In this document: positions 23,598-35,349 of the stretch, one piece after another
Numbering within the stretch: the stretch's first letter is position 1
Layout: each line of letters starts with the position of its first letter
Assembly (NCBI GenBank): GCA_015698045.1
Contig: BLAL01000259.1
Coordinates: 682,001 to 746,000, forward strand
DNA from: Rhizophagus clarus
Lineage: Eukaryota; Glomeromycota; Glomeromycetes; Glomerales; Glomeraceae
Reading direction: 5' to 3'
Length of the DNA: 64,000 bases
The notes under the pieces: generated by a model
Seen by the model: only the letters and a program-made list of their open reading frames with translations
Database searches by the model: none
Told to the model about the DNA's origin: nothing
Translations under genes and position numbers: made by a program

Positions 23598-26500
23598 TTA
23601 AGGCTCATGATTCTTTGGGATTTCTGTAAGATTTCTTTCATGTTCTAAAAATCCATTTAATACATCATTGGGATCATAATTCAAATCAGCTGGATCTAAA
23701 GGTTGTTCTTGTGCCAGAATAATATTAGAACCCATTTCTTCATTAATACCATCAATAGCTGTCAAATCAATAATATTTCTAATGGCTAATTCAGTATTTG
23801 ATGATGGTAAAGTCAGATTTAAATTATTCCCATCAATATTTCCTATATCATCATCATTATCTAAACTAATAATGTTACTAACTGATGAAATATTGATACT
23901 TTCTCTTAATTCACTCTCAGTAAGATCCTTACTTACATAACTCAATTCTCTTTGAAAATTATTTATATAGTAAGACCGAATTTTGGCAATAGCTTCAAGT
24001 TTTTTTAAAGTCAAATTAATTTGCTTTTCACCCAAAATCCAATTAAGAATTACGAAATTTCTTTCACAATTTGCTTGAGTTAGATTAATAAAAAAAATTT
24101 GACATGTGAGTTCAGCCAAATGTCGTGGTTGCATTTTAATTAATTTTCACCATACCTTTAGAGATTCAAGTCCAGGAGAATAAGGAAGATCAAAAGAAGC
24201 AAGTCTTAATTCAAACCTACAAAGTTGAGCAATTAACTCTTCACTTTCTTTGTGAGTATGACCGAGTCTTTGCCATATTTCAATTGTGGCTAAAGCAGCT
24301 TTATGAAAAGCATCATCTTTTAGACCTTTACCTAGTAAAAAAAAAAATTATTAATTATATTATTATTGAATTAATTTATAATTTAGAATATTATATAATC
24401 TCGATAATATGGATGAAGATAATAAGCCAAAATATAAAGAGGGTGTAAAAATTCTTCAAATCGATGATTAAAAATATTAATAGCAAAAGGTTTGAAGATA
24501 TTTGTACTTGGTAATCGGTATATTGCATAGGCCAATTTAATAAGATGGATAAAACAATCAGATAAAGTAGCTTCATTTGCCTCTAAAAGATTTATACATT
24601 CTTTTATTGGCTTTCATATAGAACAAACTGATCAACATGTAGAAAAAAATGACTCATCTTCCATTAAAGCAGCAACCTTACTGTTTGTAATAGAAGTAGC
24701 ATGTTCTTTAAGGATCTAAAAAAATTTAAAATTTAATAAATTTATTTTAATTTATTAGTTATATTAATTTACTTACCCAATCAAATACTGGTTGACCTCT
24801 TAATAACGCATCTGTTATCATAAATAAAGATCCTCAGTGAGTTTTTATACAAGTTTGTAATCCACCTCCTTGAATTTTCATATTGGTAAAACCTTGTTTT
24901 AAAAGAGCATTACTAACATATGAGGTACTAAAATACTGATTAATTTTACCACATTCATTAATAAATTTTTTAATAGGTTTGAGTTTAACTAAATCAGGAT
25001 GCGATCAAATTAATTATATGAGCTGCACAACGTATATTTCATATATGTGGGTATGTTTCATGAATATTTTGTTTTACAACTCAGCAATTGAAAGCATTAT
25101 CAGTGACGATTGCTGCAAACTTATCACTACCAAGTTTCTCAATAATTTTAGATATCTCTTCTATTAAAAATTCGCTTGTATGCGATTCTGATGAATAATC
25201 ATATAAACCAATTAAGTATTCCATTCGTGTATCAGTTATAACTATATAATTGTAGATTGATTCCATTTTGGGAATACTCCAATCATCTAGTGCTATTAGA
25301 AATAGAATTTAAATTATAGTAATATCAGTATCCTTTTAATGAGTGATTTTTATTTGTAAGATTTTAAAATTTATAATAATTAATAATAATATTAATTACA
25401 TTTACCTAATGTAAGATGTTCAGATTGTTCCAAATCATGATCAATAGCCAAAACCACCTGTGTATATTCTTCAGTAATAAGATAATCAGAGAGTGTAATT
25501 CATGATGATGGAGAATAACCAGGATTTAGATCTTTAAATAGATCTATAACAAAAGGATTTTTGATCACATTAAAAGGAATACCAGCCATAACCCAAGCCT
25601 TTAAAACCTTTTTATCAAGACGGTCAACAACAAATTTGGGTAAAGACTGATCAGAAGATTTATAATGATCAGTGTAGCGTGAAAATTACAGTAACAAAGA
25701 CAATTAAGTAGTAACATAATAGATAGAAAGATTTTATGAAACAAATGGATAAATTATTATCCAAAGGTTAAATTATTATCCAAAGGAAATGGATAAATTA
25801 TTACCCGATGGAAGAATTATTAGCCGAAGGATAAATTATTACTGAACACATAGTAGAAATTATTTTTAGTTTAGTTTATTTTTAGAATAGTTTAGTTTAT
25901 TTTAATTAGTTTAGTTTGTTTTTGTTTATTTGTTTATTTTGAAGTAGAAAAAATAGAATAGTTAGGAAGGAAAATAGATAGATTTTAGTGAAAATAGAGG
26001 AATGAAATTCTGGATCTTTCCGAATGATATAATACTAAGGAGAATGAATCACCATAATTGGAAAACAAGAAGATTTGAAATATCTTTAATGTTCTGGATA
26101 TTTCTAAATGACGTAATAATTCTGAAACTTCTGACAATGAAAAGAAGAACTTAGAAGAAAAAGAAGATTTCCTACAAAATCTTGAAAATGGATTTTAATG
26201 GAAAATGTTCAATGATGTAATAATCAGCATTACAGATTATAAGTCATTGTAAATCACTGAGAATAAACAACTATATCTGGAAGACAAGAAAATGGATCTT
26301 AGAGGAGAAAGAAAATTTCATACAAAATCTTTAAAATGGATTCTACTGGAAAATATCCTATGACGTAATAATGCCAAATGATTTACAATTGGAGAATCAG
26401 AAAATTGAAAATGAATCAGAAAATCAAAAAATGAATCATTCATCTAGAATTATAGGAATTAAGGGAAATTACCTGGAGGAATTTAGTTGAGAAAAATGAA

Positions 26501-27565
26501 AGGAACTTTTAGGAGGAAAAATGGGTTTAATAGAAGGAAAGGAAAATAAGATTAGATAGGAAATAATTTGTAAATTTTTGTATAAAAAAATGTATTTTTC
26601 AACCTACTTGGAAATTATCTAAGTTTATGTTTGATAATAAAGATACTTTTAAATTACTCAAGATCTGATCCTGTATGAGTAGTGATACATGATAAGATTA
26701 TAATTAATTAATGGAAGGAAATTGCGTCTGAATTGATGTTTGAGAGTACTGTCTTTAATTAATTATAATATTATTCTGATATGATAAATAAAGAGGGAAG
26801 TTATGTTTGTTTAAAAATTAAAGGAAATTGAAAGTGTTGGCAGAAGCTCTCTTAAAATGAAAGTTAAAAGAAATGTGATTAAGGGAAATCCAGAGAAAAC
26901 CCTTGGTATTTGAAATACTTAAAAATGATGACATAATAAATTCTGGGGAGACATTCTGTCCTGACCTTGAGTTAGTAAGGATGATGTAATAAATCATGTG
27001 ATAATTATATTACACAAATTAAGAAAATGTTAGAATGTTAAGGGAAACAAAAATCTAAACCAAGCATATTAAGAGTTTTAGTGTGGAAAACCAGCATGGC
27101 ACAGTATTATTATACTGATAGGATAGTCTTTTCCCTTCATATTGGTTATTTGCATTTGAGTTGAATTAGGTGGCTGTGAAAGAGAAAGTGATTTATTATT
27201 ACAAGTATAGTTTGTTTGCCAGTTGGCTATATTTTCACGGCAGTATCTTGATATTTCTTTAGGACATTGTATACATTTAGTTACCAGGTATGCTTCCATT
27301 TTTTGTGGTTTTCCTCTTGACCATTTTGTCTTGCAATAGAAACAAATAGCTTCATAATATCCATTACTCTTTTGTAAACCTTTTTCATAATATTTCCAGA
27401 TTTCTGAAAAAGATTTTGTGTTTTTTGAGTTGTTGATAATTTTAGCTTTTTATTATTTTGTGTTATTTGTTCTCCATCTGAAGAAACTACAATTTCTTCA
27501 TTTTCATTATTTTTATTAGAAACTGGTCTTTTATTCTTTCTTGAACTGCTTTCTTCATGATTCAT
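23598..27565 (-). pseudogene. hAT transposase of hAT-2, broken
   Basis: The N-terminal part (27078..27565) has a BED-type finger split over two frames (ICFYCKTKWSRG, then EAYLVTKCIQCPKEISRYC). The middle parts read KVLKAWVMAGIPFNVIKNPF near 25560..25610, SDKFAAIVTDNAFNC near 25090 (the hAT catalytic Asp region) and RCAAHIINLI near 25015. The dimerisation part at 23598..24134 reads QANCERNFVILNWILGEKQI. Several stops and frame changes are present, and a 1.43-kb insertion lies between the finger and the middle part. Introns with GT-AG borders separate the pieces. The finger and domain order match hAT-3 on the other strand, so both belong to one subgroup. Confidence 0.85.
25674..27101. mobile_element. 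1.43-kb insertion in the hAT-2 transposase, possibly a solo LTR
   Basis: The transposase sequence is interrupted exactly here. The only flanking duplication I can see is the 4-bp CAGT (25670..25673 and 27102..27105). The ends (GTAGCGTG and GGCA) are close to the TG..CA of LTRs but do not fit perfectly. Inside, blocks with GACGTAATAAT, GGAAAACAAGAA and TACAAAATCTT recur two to three times, and an AATAAA lies at about 26637. No open frame is seen. If it is a solo LTR it is a fossil left by recombination. Confidence 0.5.
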
Positions 27566-27792
27566 GAGTAAAGAGAGTAAAAAAGTTGTAAAAATGCATT
27601 TTGCATATCACGTGTTTGTGTTAATTTAAATTCTATAGTAAAGGAGAATAAAAGGGATATGTCAAATGATATATTATATATCAATAAATATGTCATATGT
27701 TAAGATGAACAGTATAAGTCAATATATATGTTATAAGTCAATGGTTGTGGCAAACGGCATATGTGATGTATTGCTGTAATGTATGCCATAAG

Positions 27793-28668
27793 TAAGGATG
27801 GTGTCGCAAATAAGCAATTGCGGAATAATTGCGATTTACGGTATTGCGGAACATTGCGGATTTTTAAACCTAAATATCCACAATTCCGCAATCCGCAATT
27901 GTCCGCAATTCTGCAAATATTCCGCAATTCCGCAAAGTACCGCAATTCAATTGCGGAATAATTGCGGAATTGCGGCACATTTGCGGAATTGCGATACATT
28001 TGCGGAATTGCAATTTCACTAAAGCAATCCAAAAAAACGTTGTGAAACGTTTTTTTTAATTAAAATATACTTTGAAAAAACGTTTCGCAACGTTTTTTCT
28101 TTAAATTAATTAAAAAAACGTTGCGAAACATTTTTTTTAATTAAATATACTTTGAAAAAACATTTCGCAACATTTTTTCTTTAAATTAATTAAAAAACGT
28201 TGTGAAACGTTTTTTTTTAATTAAATATACTTTGAAAAAACGTTTCGCAACGTTTTTTCTTTAAATTAATTAAAAAAACATTGCGAAATGCTTTTTATTA
28301 ATTAAAATACTTTGAAAAAACGTTTCGCAACGTTTTTTCTTTAAATTAATTAAAAAAACGTTGCGAAACGCTTTTTATTAATTAAAATACTTTGAAAAAA
28401 CATTTCGCAACGTTTTTTCTTTAAATTAATTAAAAAAACGTTGCGAAATGCTTTTTATTAATTAAAATACTTTGAAAAAACGTTTCGCGACGTTTTTTCG
28501 TTAAATTAATTAAAAAAAACGTTGCGTAAACATTTTTTTTATTAAATCAGTTCGGTAAACTGCCAAAACCGATCAGGTGAATTGCGGAATTGCGGTTCAC
28601 TAACCGCAATTCAACTCCAAAATCCGCAATATTGCAGATTTGATAAATCAATTGCGGCACCATCCTTA
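27793..28668. mobile_element. 876-bp non-autonomous hAT-type element near the right end of hAT-2
   Basis: Inverted ends TAAGGATGGTGYCGCAA are flanked by a perfect 8-bp duplication GCCATAAG (27785..27792 and 28669..28676). The left 200 bp repeat short TTGCGGAAT units. The centre is a tandem array of palindromic units. Frames read across it on either strand are artefacts of these repeats. Confidence 0.93.
28030..28535. repeat. Tandem palindromic repeat, period about 80 bp
   Basis: About six units pair CGTTTCGCAACG with CGTTGCGAAACG, spaced by AAATTAATTAAAAAA and AAAATACTTTGAAAAAA. Each unit can form a strong hairpin. The same core occurs in the unrelated block at 18870..22010. Confidence 0.9.
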
Positions 28669-29139
28669 GCCATAAGATAGTTACTCTCAATAAAAGAAAT
28701 GTTTGCAACTCTAGTATTAACTATTACAAAAAAATGTTTTGACATTTTTTTTTGCATAAAATTCTAAAAAAAATACTGAATCATTTCTTTTACAATCATT
28801 TAGTGTAAAGAGGTATCTCAGCACTTACTTTTAATTTTGGGTTGAAATGGATTAATCAAGTTAACCTAACTGGTCACTCGACTGAATTGATCTGACCCAT
28901 TTAGAACATGATATAAATAGTTTTAAAATAATATAACAAAGGATGGTTTACCAAGAGATTTGTGCTACCCTAAAAATTTTTTTGTGTATTCTAATATATG
29001 TTAATCAAATTGTTGGTCCTTTTGTGTAATAAACAATTTCCTTTTTCAAAAAAAATATCCTTTTTTGGCAGTTTGTATTACTTAAATAACAGTTTGTTTT
29101 ATATAAATAATATTTTATTAATGATATTATTCATTCTCA

Positions 29140-29228
29140 TTCTCATGAGTATGAGTTTGAGTATAAGTATAAGTATGAGTATGAGTATGAGTATGAGTAT
29201 GAGTATGAGTATAAATATGAGTATGAGA
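29140..29228. repeat. GTATGA hexamer microsatellite
   Basis: About twelve imperfect copies of GAGTAT/AAGTAT. The overlapping Met-Ser reading frame is produced by this repeat alone. Confidence 0.9.
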
Positions 29229-29577
29229 AGTGGGAGGCAAAAAATTTACCTCAGGAATAAGAGTTGTTTATATATGCTTACTAATTACTAATGAAATTAA
29301 TTTCTATATTTCTAACTTTCTTAGACTTGGCTGGTGATGGCTACTGCCAGATGACTAATTGGAAATTTCAGCTACTGCGGTATACCGAGTGACTAATTCT
29401 AAATTTCCTTTTTTTCTATTTTTTTCCAGCTTTTTTAGGTTTGGCCAGTGACATGTTAATGGCTGCTGTGGTACTCCAGGGACTATTTTTATTTTAACTT
29501 TTTTTTAGATTTGATCATTATAATCATTATATAATTAAATTAATAAATGTGTTAATAAAATATTTAGGATTTTATAA

Positions 29578-30005
29578 TTCATCGCATATGTGAAATTTTG
29601 CCAGTATCACGTGTTCTGCTAATTATTTCCTTTTTTGGATATTCGTAAAACTTATTTTCATGGATTTTTGTCTGGAGTAAAAGTTTCTTTTTGGAAGTTT
29701 ATGTAACTTTATAATTTGACCAGAATTACTGAATCTGACCAGAATCAAAGATGTGACAAATAATGTGACAAATAAGATTTTTTTACTGAAAAAAATCTAA
29801 ATTCATATAATACTTAGTTGATTTTTTAAAGCTGGGGAACGTGATGCTAGGTGATATTTTAAACATTACACAAAATTCAAAAAAAGGAAATTTTTCTCCA
29901 GACAAAAATTGAAAAAATGTTATGCTTAAATGGTTACATAAAATTTCATAAAAGGAAATAATTGACAATCTTGTGACACTGGCAAAATTTCGCATATGCG
30001 ATGAA
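29578..30005. mobile_element. 428-bp inverted-repeat element (MITE-like)
   Basis: Ends of about 140 bp are inverted copies starting TTCATCGCATATGYGAAATT and including TTTTTGTCTGGAG and AATTATTTCCTTTT. I could not find a convincing target duplication. It lies between the arms of the larger fold-back element. Confidence 0.75.
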
Positions 30006-30474
30006 TTTTAATTTTTAAATATTTAATATTCTAATTTTATTTATATAATTAATTAATTAAATATGTCAACTAAAATATATAATAATTAATATTCTGAACA
30101 GCTCAGAACAATTTGGGTGATCCATCAGGTTGATCCAAAATATTCAGGTTGGATCATAGTTTGACTGACCTGATTGACCCATCTTAACCCAAAGTTAAAA
30201 AGAAAACATCGATACTAAATAATTGTAAAAGAAACATTTTGGCATTTTTTTTTCAGAATTTTATGTAAAAAAATGCCAAAAAGTTTTTTTTAGTAGTTAA
30301 TTAATGCAAAAAAAAGCCTCAGCTTTTTTTTGCTGATTCAATTTTAATCAATAAAAACATTAAAAAATGGTTTTAACATTTATTTATTCAGTTATTGAAC
30401 GCTTAAAAAAATATTAAAACCACATTTTAGCATTTTTTTTAATTATAAATACTTTTAAAACCGTTTTTTTAAAT

Positions 30475-30620
30475 TAAATGCTTAAAAAAAATGGTTTTTA
30501 ATAAATTTAATGCTTAAAAAAAATGGTTTTTAATAAATTTAATGCTTAAAAAAAATGGTTTTTAATAAATTTAATGCTTAAAAAAAATGGTTTTTAATAA
30601 ATTTAATGCTTAAAAAAAAA
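30475..30620. repeat. 32-bp tandem repeat, four to five copies
   Basis: Near-perfect copies of AATGCTTAAAAAAAATGG with TTTTTAATAAATTT. It is followed by more degenerate relatives to about 30930. Confidence 0.9.
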
Positions 30621-30639
30621 TATTTTTTAAATTTTAACG

Positions 30640-32490
30640 CTTAAAAGTGTTGAAAATGTATTTTATCATTTTTTTTAAAAAAAAATTAAATGCTTTATAA
30701 AAACGTTTTTTAATAAATTTAAATAAAAAAAGTATTTTTTCAAATTAACATGTTAAAAATGTATTTTAGCATTTTTTTTAATTAAACACTTTAAAAAATT
30801 AAACGTTTTAATTAACACGCTTTAAAAAATTAAAAAACATTTTAATTAAAAAAATGTTAAAAACTGCATTTTAGCATTTTTTTAAATAAACCACTTTAAA
30901 AAATGTTTTTTTTAATTAATATTTTCAATTATAGTAAATTATATTTTTTAATAATTAAATTATTTACGCTTTGATTAATATTTTTACTTAAGTATTAACT
31001 TATTACATTTTTTATTAACAATTTTTATAAATCCTTATATTTTTTATTAATATTTTTTAAATAGTAATAAATAATTTTTAATAAATATTATACTTTTTAT
31101 TATCATTTTTAATTTTAAGCTAAATATTTTTTAATAGGTCATTGCACTTTTTATTAATATTTTTAAATAATTGAATATTTTTTGATAAATTATTACATTT
31201 TTATTAACAATTTTCTAATTAAGTTAAATATTATTTGATAAATAATTACATTTTTTTTTTATGTTTTTTAATATTAAATTGATAAGTTATTACATTTTTT
31301 ATTAATATTTTTTAATAATTAAACTAATTTTTAATAAATTATTACGTTTTTTATTGTATTTTTTAATTTTAAGTTAAATATTTTTTAATAAATCATTGCA
31401 CTTTTTAATTTTTTAATAAATTATTACATTTTTATAATCAATTTTCTAATTAAGTTTTAATTAATAAGTTAATTCCATTTTTATTAATATTTTTAATTAA
31501 GTTAATAAATTGTTACATTTTCATTAACAATTTTTATAATAAATCCTTACATTTTTTATTAATATATTTTTTAATAATTAAATTTGTTTTTTGTTATAGT
31601 GATTAGGTAGCTGTGGTATAATATATAGGATAAAAGGGGGGTTCTGGGGTCATTTTTCCGATTTGGTATAATTAGTGTAAGCCTCTCCCAGCTTATTTCC
31701 CGATATACAAAATTTATGTAATCTTTTTTAAACCCCAAATTTATTTTTAAGACCAGGAAATATATTGAAATACGATATTGAATTTAAGATTTAAATCAGG
31801 CTGGGGCATAAATTTTGTTAACATATCCTTTTACCCATTTTTTTAGTTTTCAAGTTAAAGGAAATAACCATCTTTGTTAACACGCTGGCCTGATTTTAAT
31901 CCCAAATAATATAACAAAAAAAGTATGCTATATTGCTTGGGTTTAGAAAAGGCCAAGAGCATCAAGGACCAAAGTATCTGAGCATGCTCGCAGGCCGTAA
32001 ATGCAAACCCATTTTGCATATCAGATTTTATATTATCCTAGAATTAATTCTAAAGCTAATTTATGTGCGTAAACAAAATAAAAAATTTATACCTAAGCTT
32101 GTCTTAGGTGTCAATTTTTTGTATTCAAAAATAAAGTTAAAAGGATATTAACCATATTCTAGTATACCATTATTTTTGATATGCAGGAAGCCATTCTGGA
32201 GCCAATTCTTTCAAATAAGCATTAAGAAAAAAATTCGGGTTAGGTGTAAAAAAAAATTCACCAAGATAAGTCTCACCCATAGGTGTAAAAAAAAATTCAC
32301 CTGGCTAAGTCTCACCTTTAAATTATATCAAATAGTGTACACAGGAACTCTGCGGAGCATCGAAGATGCAGAGCAGAGCATGTACACAAAATAGGTTTAA
32401 GAACTCTGCGGAGCATCAAAGATGTGAAGCAGAGCATGTATACAAGGAAGGTTGGATTATTATACTTCCTGATATGTACCTAAGGCTCTA
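30640..32490. other. AT-rich stretch without a gene
   Basis: 30640..31600 is almost pure A/T with degenerate TTTTTTATTAATATTTTTTA repeats. 31610..32490 has more balanced composition but no supported frame. It holds two small direct duplications (32242..32316 and 32345..32445) next to the fossil genes that follow. Confidence 0.5.
32242..32445. repeat. Two pairs of short direct repeats
   Basis: AGGTGTAAAAAAAAATTCACC with TAAGTCTCACC occurs at 32242 and 32281. GAACTCTGCGGAGCATC with GCAGAGCATG occurs at 32345 and 32401, and the latter also contains a small palindrome (CTCTGC/GCAGAG). The role is unknown. Confidence 0.75.
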
Positions 32491-32492
32491 TC

Positions 32493-32705
32493 TCAAAGCC
32501 TATTAATATATTGGGTTACATAATATCCGCTAGCATGTTTTTTACAAAGACCAGGTTTAAAGCTAGTCGGCTTGCCACATACACTACAAGGAAAACGCTT
32601 CCTAGCTTTCCAATGTTCATGGCACCCTTCAGACTGACGGCAGGTATGCCCACAGACACCTCCAGTTCTGAGTAAATAGTTGTAGTAATATTCACCTATC
32701 ATGGT
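32493..32705 (-). CDS. Small Cys/His-rich ORF beside the fossil polymerase
   Basis: I do not recognise this protein. From the first likely Met at about 32703 it reads about 70 residues with CGHTC, then GCHEHW, CSVCGK and CKKH, a spacing that suggests one or two zinc-binding knots. It is divergent from the DNA polymerase fossil. Two direct copies of AACAAAAGTTTTCGTA lie between the two starts (about 32735 and 32838), which may mark a shared promoter. It probably belongs to the same fossil element. An intron acceptor (GATAG) near the start makes the true 5' end uncertain. Confidence 0.5.
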   Translation of the reverse strand, partial: TMIGEYYYNYLLRTGGVCGHTCRQSEGCHEHWKARKRFPCSVCGKPTSFKPGLCKKHASGYYVTQYINRL

Positions 32706-35349
32706 AGTAAGAAATAAATATTTTATTTTAAACAAAAGTTTTCGTAATATTAATACAAGCACCGGAGTTGCAACCCCAGGGTTTGAAAAAATTAGAATAT
32801 ATATAGTCGTATACCCTGAATAAATAATTATTTTTAAACAAAAGTTTTCGTACTATTAATACAAACAACTGAATACATACCCATATAATTAAAATGATTC
32901 CACCTTGTTCTCATTGTGGTAAAGATGATTTTAAAAAGTCTTGTGATCGAACAAATCATCTAAATAGGAAGCATAAATGTAAACCCAGAAATATTCAAGA
33001 AGATCAAATAAATGAGCCAGTTTCTGTTACTAAATCAGATGTAGCCCCATCTTCTAGTCAAAAAGTGACTACACAATTATCTATAAAGGATTTAGCTAAT
33101 TGGCTAGCGAATCCTGAGATAAAAAATAACCCAAGCATTATTAGTAAAAAGATCCCAAAAATAGATGCAGAATGGTTTGATTTAATGGGTCGCAAAGCTG
33201 AGATATCCCATCAATCTGAAGAGGATCTTAAAGCAGGATCTGGTCCAGCAACTCAAGCTCATAGAGATGTTGAGCAACAAGACATGATCTCAAAAGAATC
33301 TGCATAAGAGGATATTATCTTTAAAGAATGTCCAGTTAGAAGGGATCCAGAAAGACCGCATAGAAATCATTCTTTAATGAGCAAATGGGTGGGCAAAATT
33401 CCCCATCCTGATGACAATCCAACATATGCTTTTATTCAACCAATAGCTAAGCCAGAAGAATATAAAAAATTACCATACATGCCTCAACTTATAGGATTAA
33501 TTCGTCCAAAAATAAAGGAAGTTCTTCAAACAGAGCTTCGTAAAAAAGATCAAATAAAATCAGCTATAGTAGTATTGTGCCAATATTCAATTACTAAAAG
33601 AAAGCCAGATAATACAAGCGAACCAGTAGAATAGAGAAATATCATAGAGGAAATATGTGACCAATTCTTTTAGAAGGGGATATAGAGGAGCATATAACCA
33701 GAACTATTGGGGAAATAGATGTGCAAATTGAGGAAACATTAAAGAAAGGATTTGGTTATATTCTTGAACGAATTCTTGAAATATCTATTGAGACATATAC
33801 ACTTCGTAGAGCCCTTGAAGGGTCTTACAATCCTACTCCCCAAAGCTTGCTAACAAAAAGTGTACCATTAATCCAGATAATCAAGGTCTTATAGATCCAG
33901 AGACAAATAAACTATCTGAGAAATGTCTTCAAGGGGCATTAGGTGCATATTTTGCATATCAGGATGAACATACAGACCACTTAGGCCATCGTATATTTAG
34001 GGCAAAGAATCTTAAACCATATCTAGAGTGGATAAAGTTGGATGGTATTCCTATGCCCACACCAGTTTCCCCTCACATCTTTAATAAAATCGAGGAGATG
34101 AATCCTGATATTTCTATAAATGTCTGGAATTGGAAGGAGGAAACAGCTACCCCCAAACCTGTTATTTATAGTAAGAACTATAACAGACTACATATTATCC
34201 ATCTTATGGCCATTACAGATATTACAAAATCTGAAGAAGGAAAATATGGGCAAAAGAATCACTTTCTTTGGGTTAAGAACCCAGATAGGTTAGTATATAA
34301 GGATAATGCTCACAAAGTTAAAAAACATCTTTGCAACTGATGCTTCCAAAGTTTGTCTTCTGAAAAATCCCTAGACCATCATCAGGAATGGTGTTTTGGA
34401 CTGGGTGAAGCCCCACAAAGAGTCACAATGCCTGTAAAAGATGTTAATGACTTTGAAGAGTTCAGAAACTATGGACGTCAGATCAATGCCTCATGTGTCA
34501 TTATAGCAGATTTCGAGTCATTAAAAAAGAAGTGTGACACACATTATGGTGGAAATATGCGAAAGATAGTAGAGAAAGAAGCTAATAGTTTTAGCTATTC
34601 AGTCCACTGGATTGATACTGGAGAAATATGGGCCCATTCTTATATCGTGAAGATAATGTCACAGAAGAATTCGTCTGAAGGATGGATCACTGTAATATCA
34701 CAGGTAAGTTCCGAGGGGCATCTTCATAATTCATGTAATCTTAAACTTCAGATTGAGCCATGGAAGACACCAATCCCAGTTATCTTTCACAACTTTCGGG
34801 GATATGACTCTCACTTGGTCTGTAAATCTGTCAGACGCTCGGCTAATTCTCTTCAAATCTCAGTTATTGCTGAAATCTTTGAACGATACAAGTCAATAAA
34901 GGTAGGTCAGCTTAAGTATATTGATAGTATGCAGTTCATGAATAGTAGCTTGGCCAATCTTACAAAAAATTTGGGAGATGACCACCCAATTACAACCGAG
35001 TATTTCAAGAAGTAAGGCTATACAATTGAACAGATTTCCCTAGCATATCGTAAGGGAGTCTTTCCTCATGAGTATATTACTTCTCATAACCGATTCAAAG
35101 AAATAGAACTACCTCCAATTCAAGAATTTCATAGTGTCTTTGAAGGTAAGATTTCTCAAGAGGATTATGAGCATGCCCAAAAGGTATGGAAGGAATTCGG
35201 ATGCAAAAACTTGGGAGAATATAATGATCTCTATCTCAAGATAGACGTACTTAGTCTAGCAGATGTCTGGACAACATTTCGAAAGACATCCATGCATCAT
35301 TATGGTCTTAATCCCAGTCATTATGTATCCGCGCCTTCTCTATCCTGGG

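Larger units (their letters stand above)
22528..28713 (-). mobile_element. hAT-2, a 6.2-kb hAT transposon carrying three later insertions
   Basis: Inverted ends TGGAGTTGCAGATATTTC and TAGAGTTGCAAACATTTC are flanked by a perfect 8-bp duplication GTATTAAC (22520..22527 and 28714..28721). The left inverted end is itself cut by a small element at 22553..23238, and another small element sits close to the right end at 27793..28668. A 1.43-kb insertion splits the 5' part of the transposase. hAT-2 must be older than all three. Confidence 0.9.
28714..30330. mobile_element. Fold-back element with long inverted arms, host of hAT-2
   Basis: The left arm (about 28715..28930) and right arm (about 30100..30330) are inverted copies. 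They share TTAACTAYTA, CATAAAATTCT, TTTCTTTTACAATCATTTAG and TTTGGGTT-type blocks. The left arm continues beyond hAT-2 at 22500..22527, so hAT-2 landed in it. A smaller inverted-repeat element lies inside at 29578..30005. No protein is encoded. Outer borders are not resolved. Confidence 0.7.

Noticed and set aside
27700-28032. Reading frames on both strands with CGxx repeats
   Set aside because: They are produced by the TTGCGGAAT repeats of the 876-bp element and cross its border.
28998-29291. Met-Ser-rich frame
   Set aside because: It is the translation of the GTATGA microsatellite.
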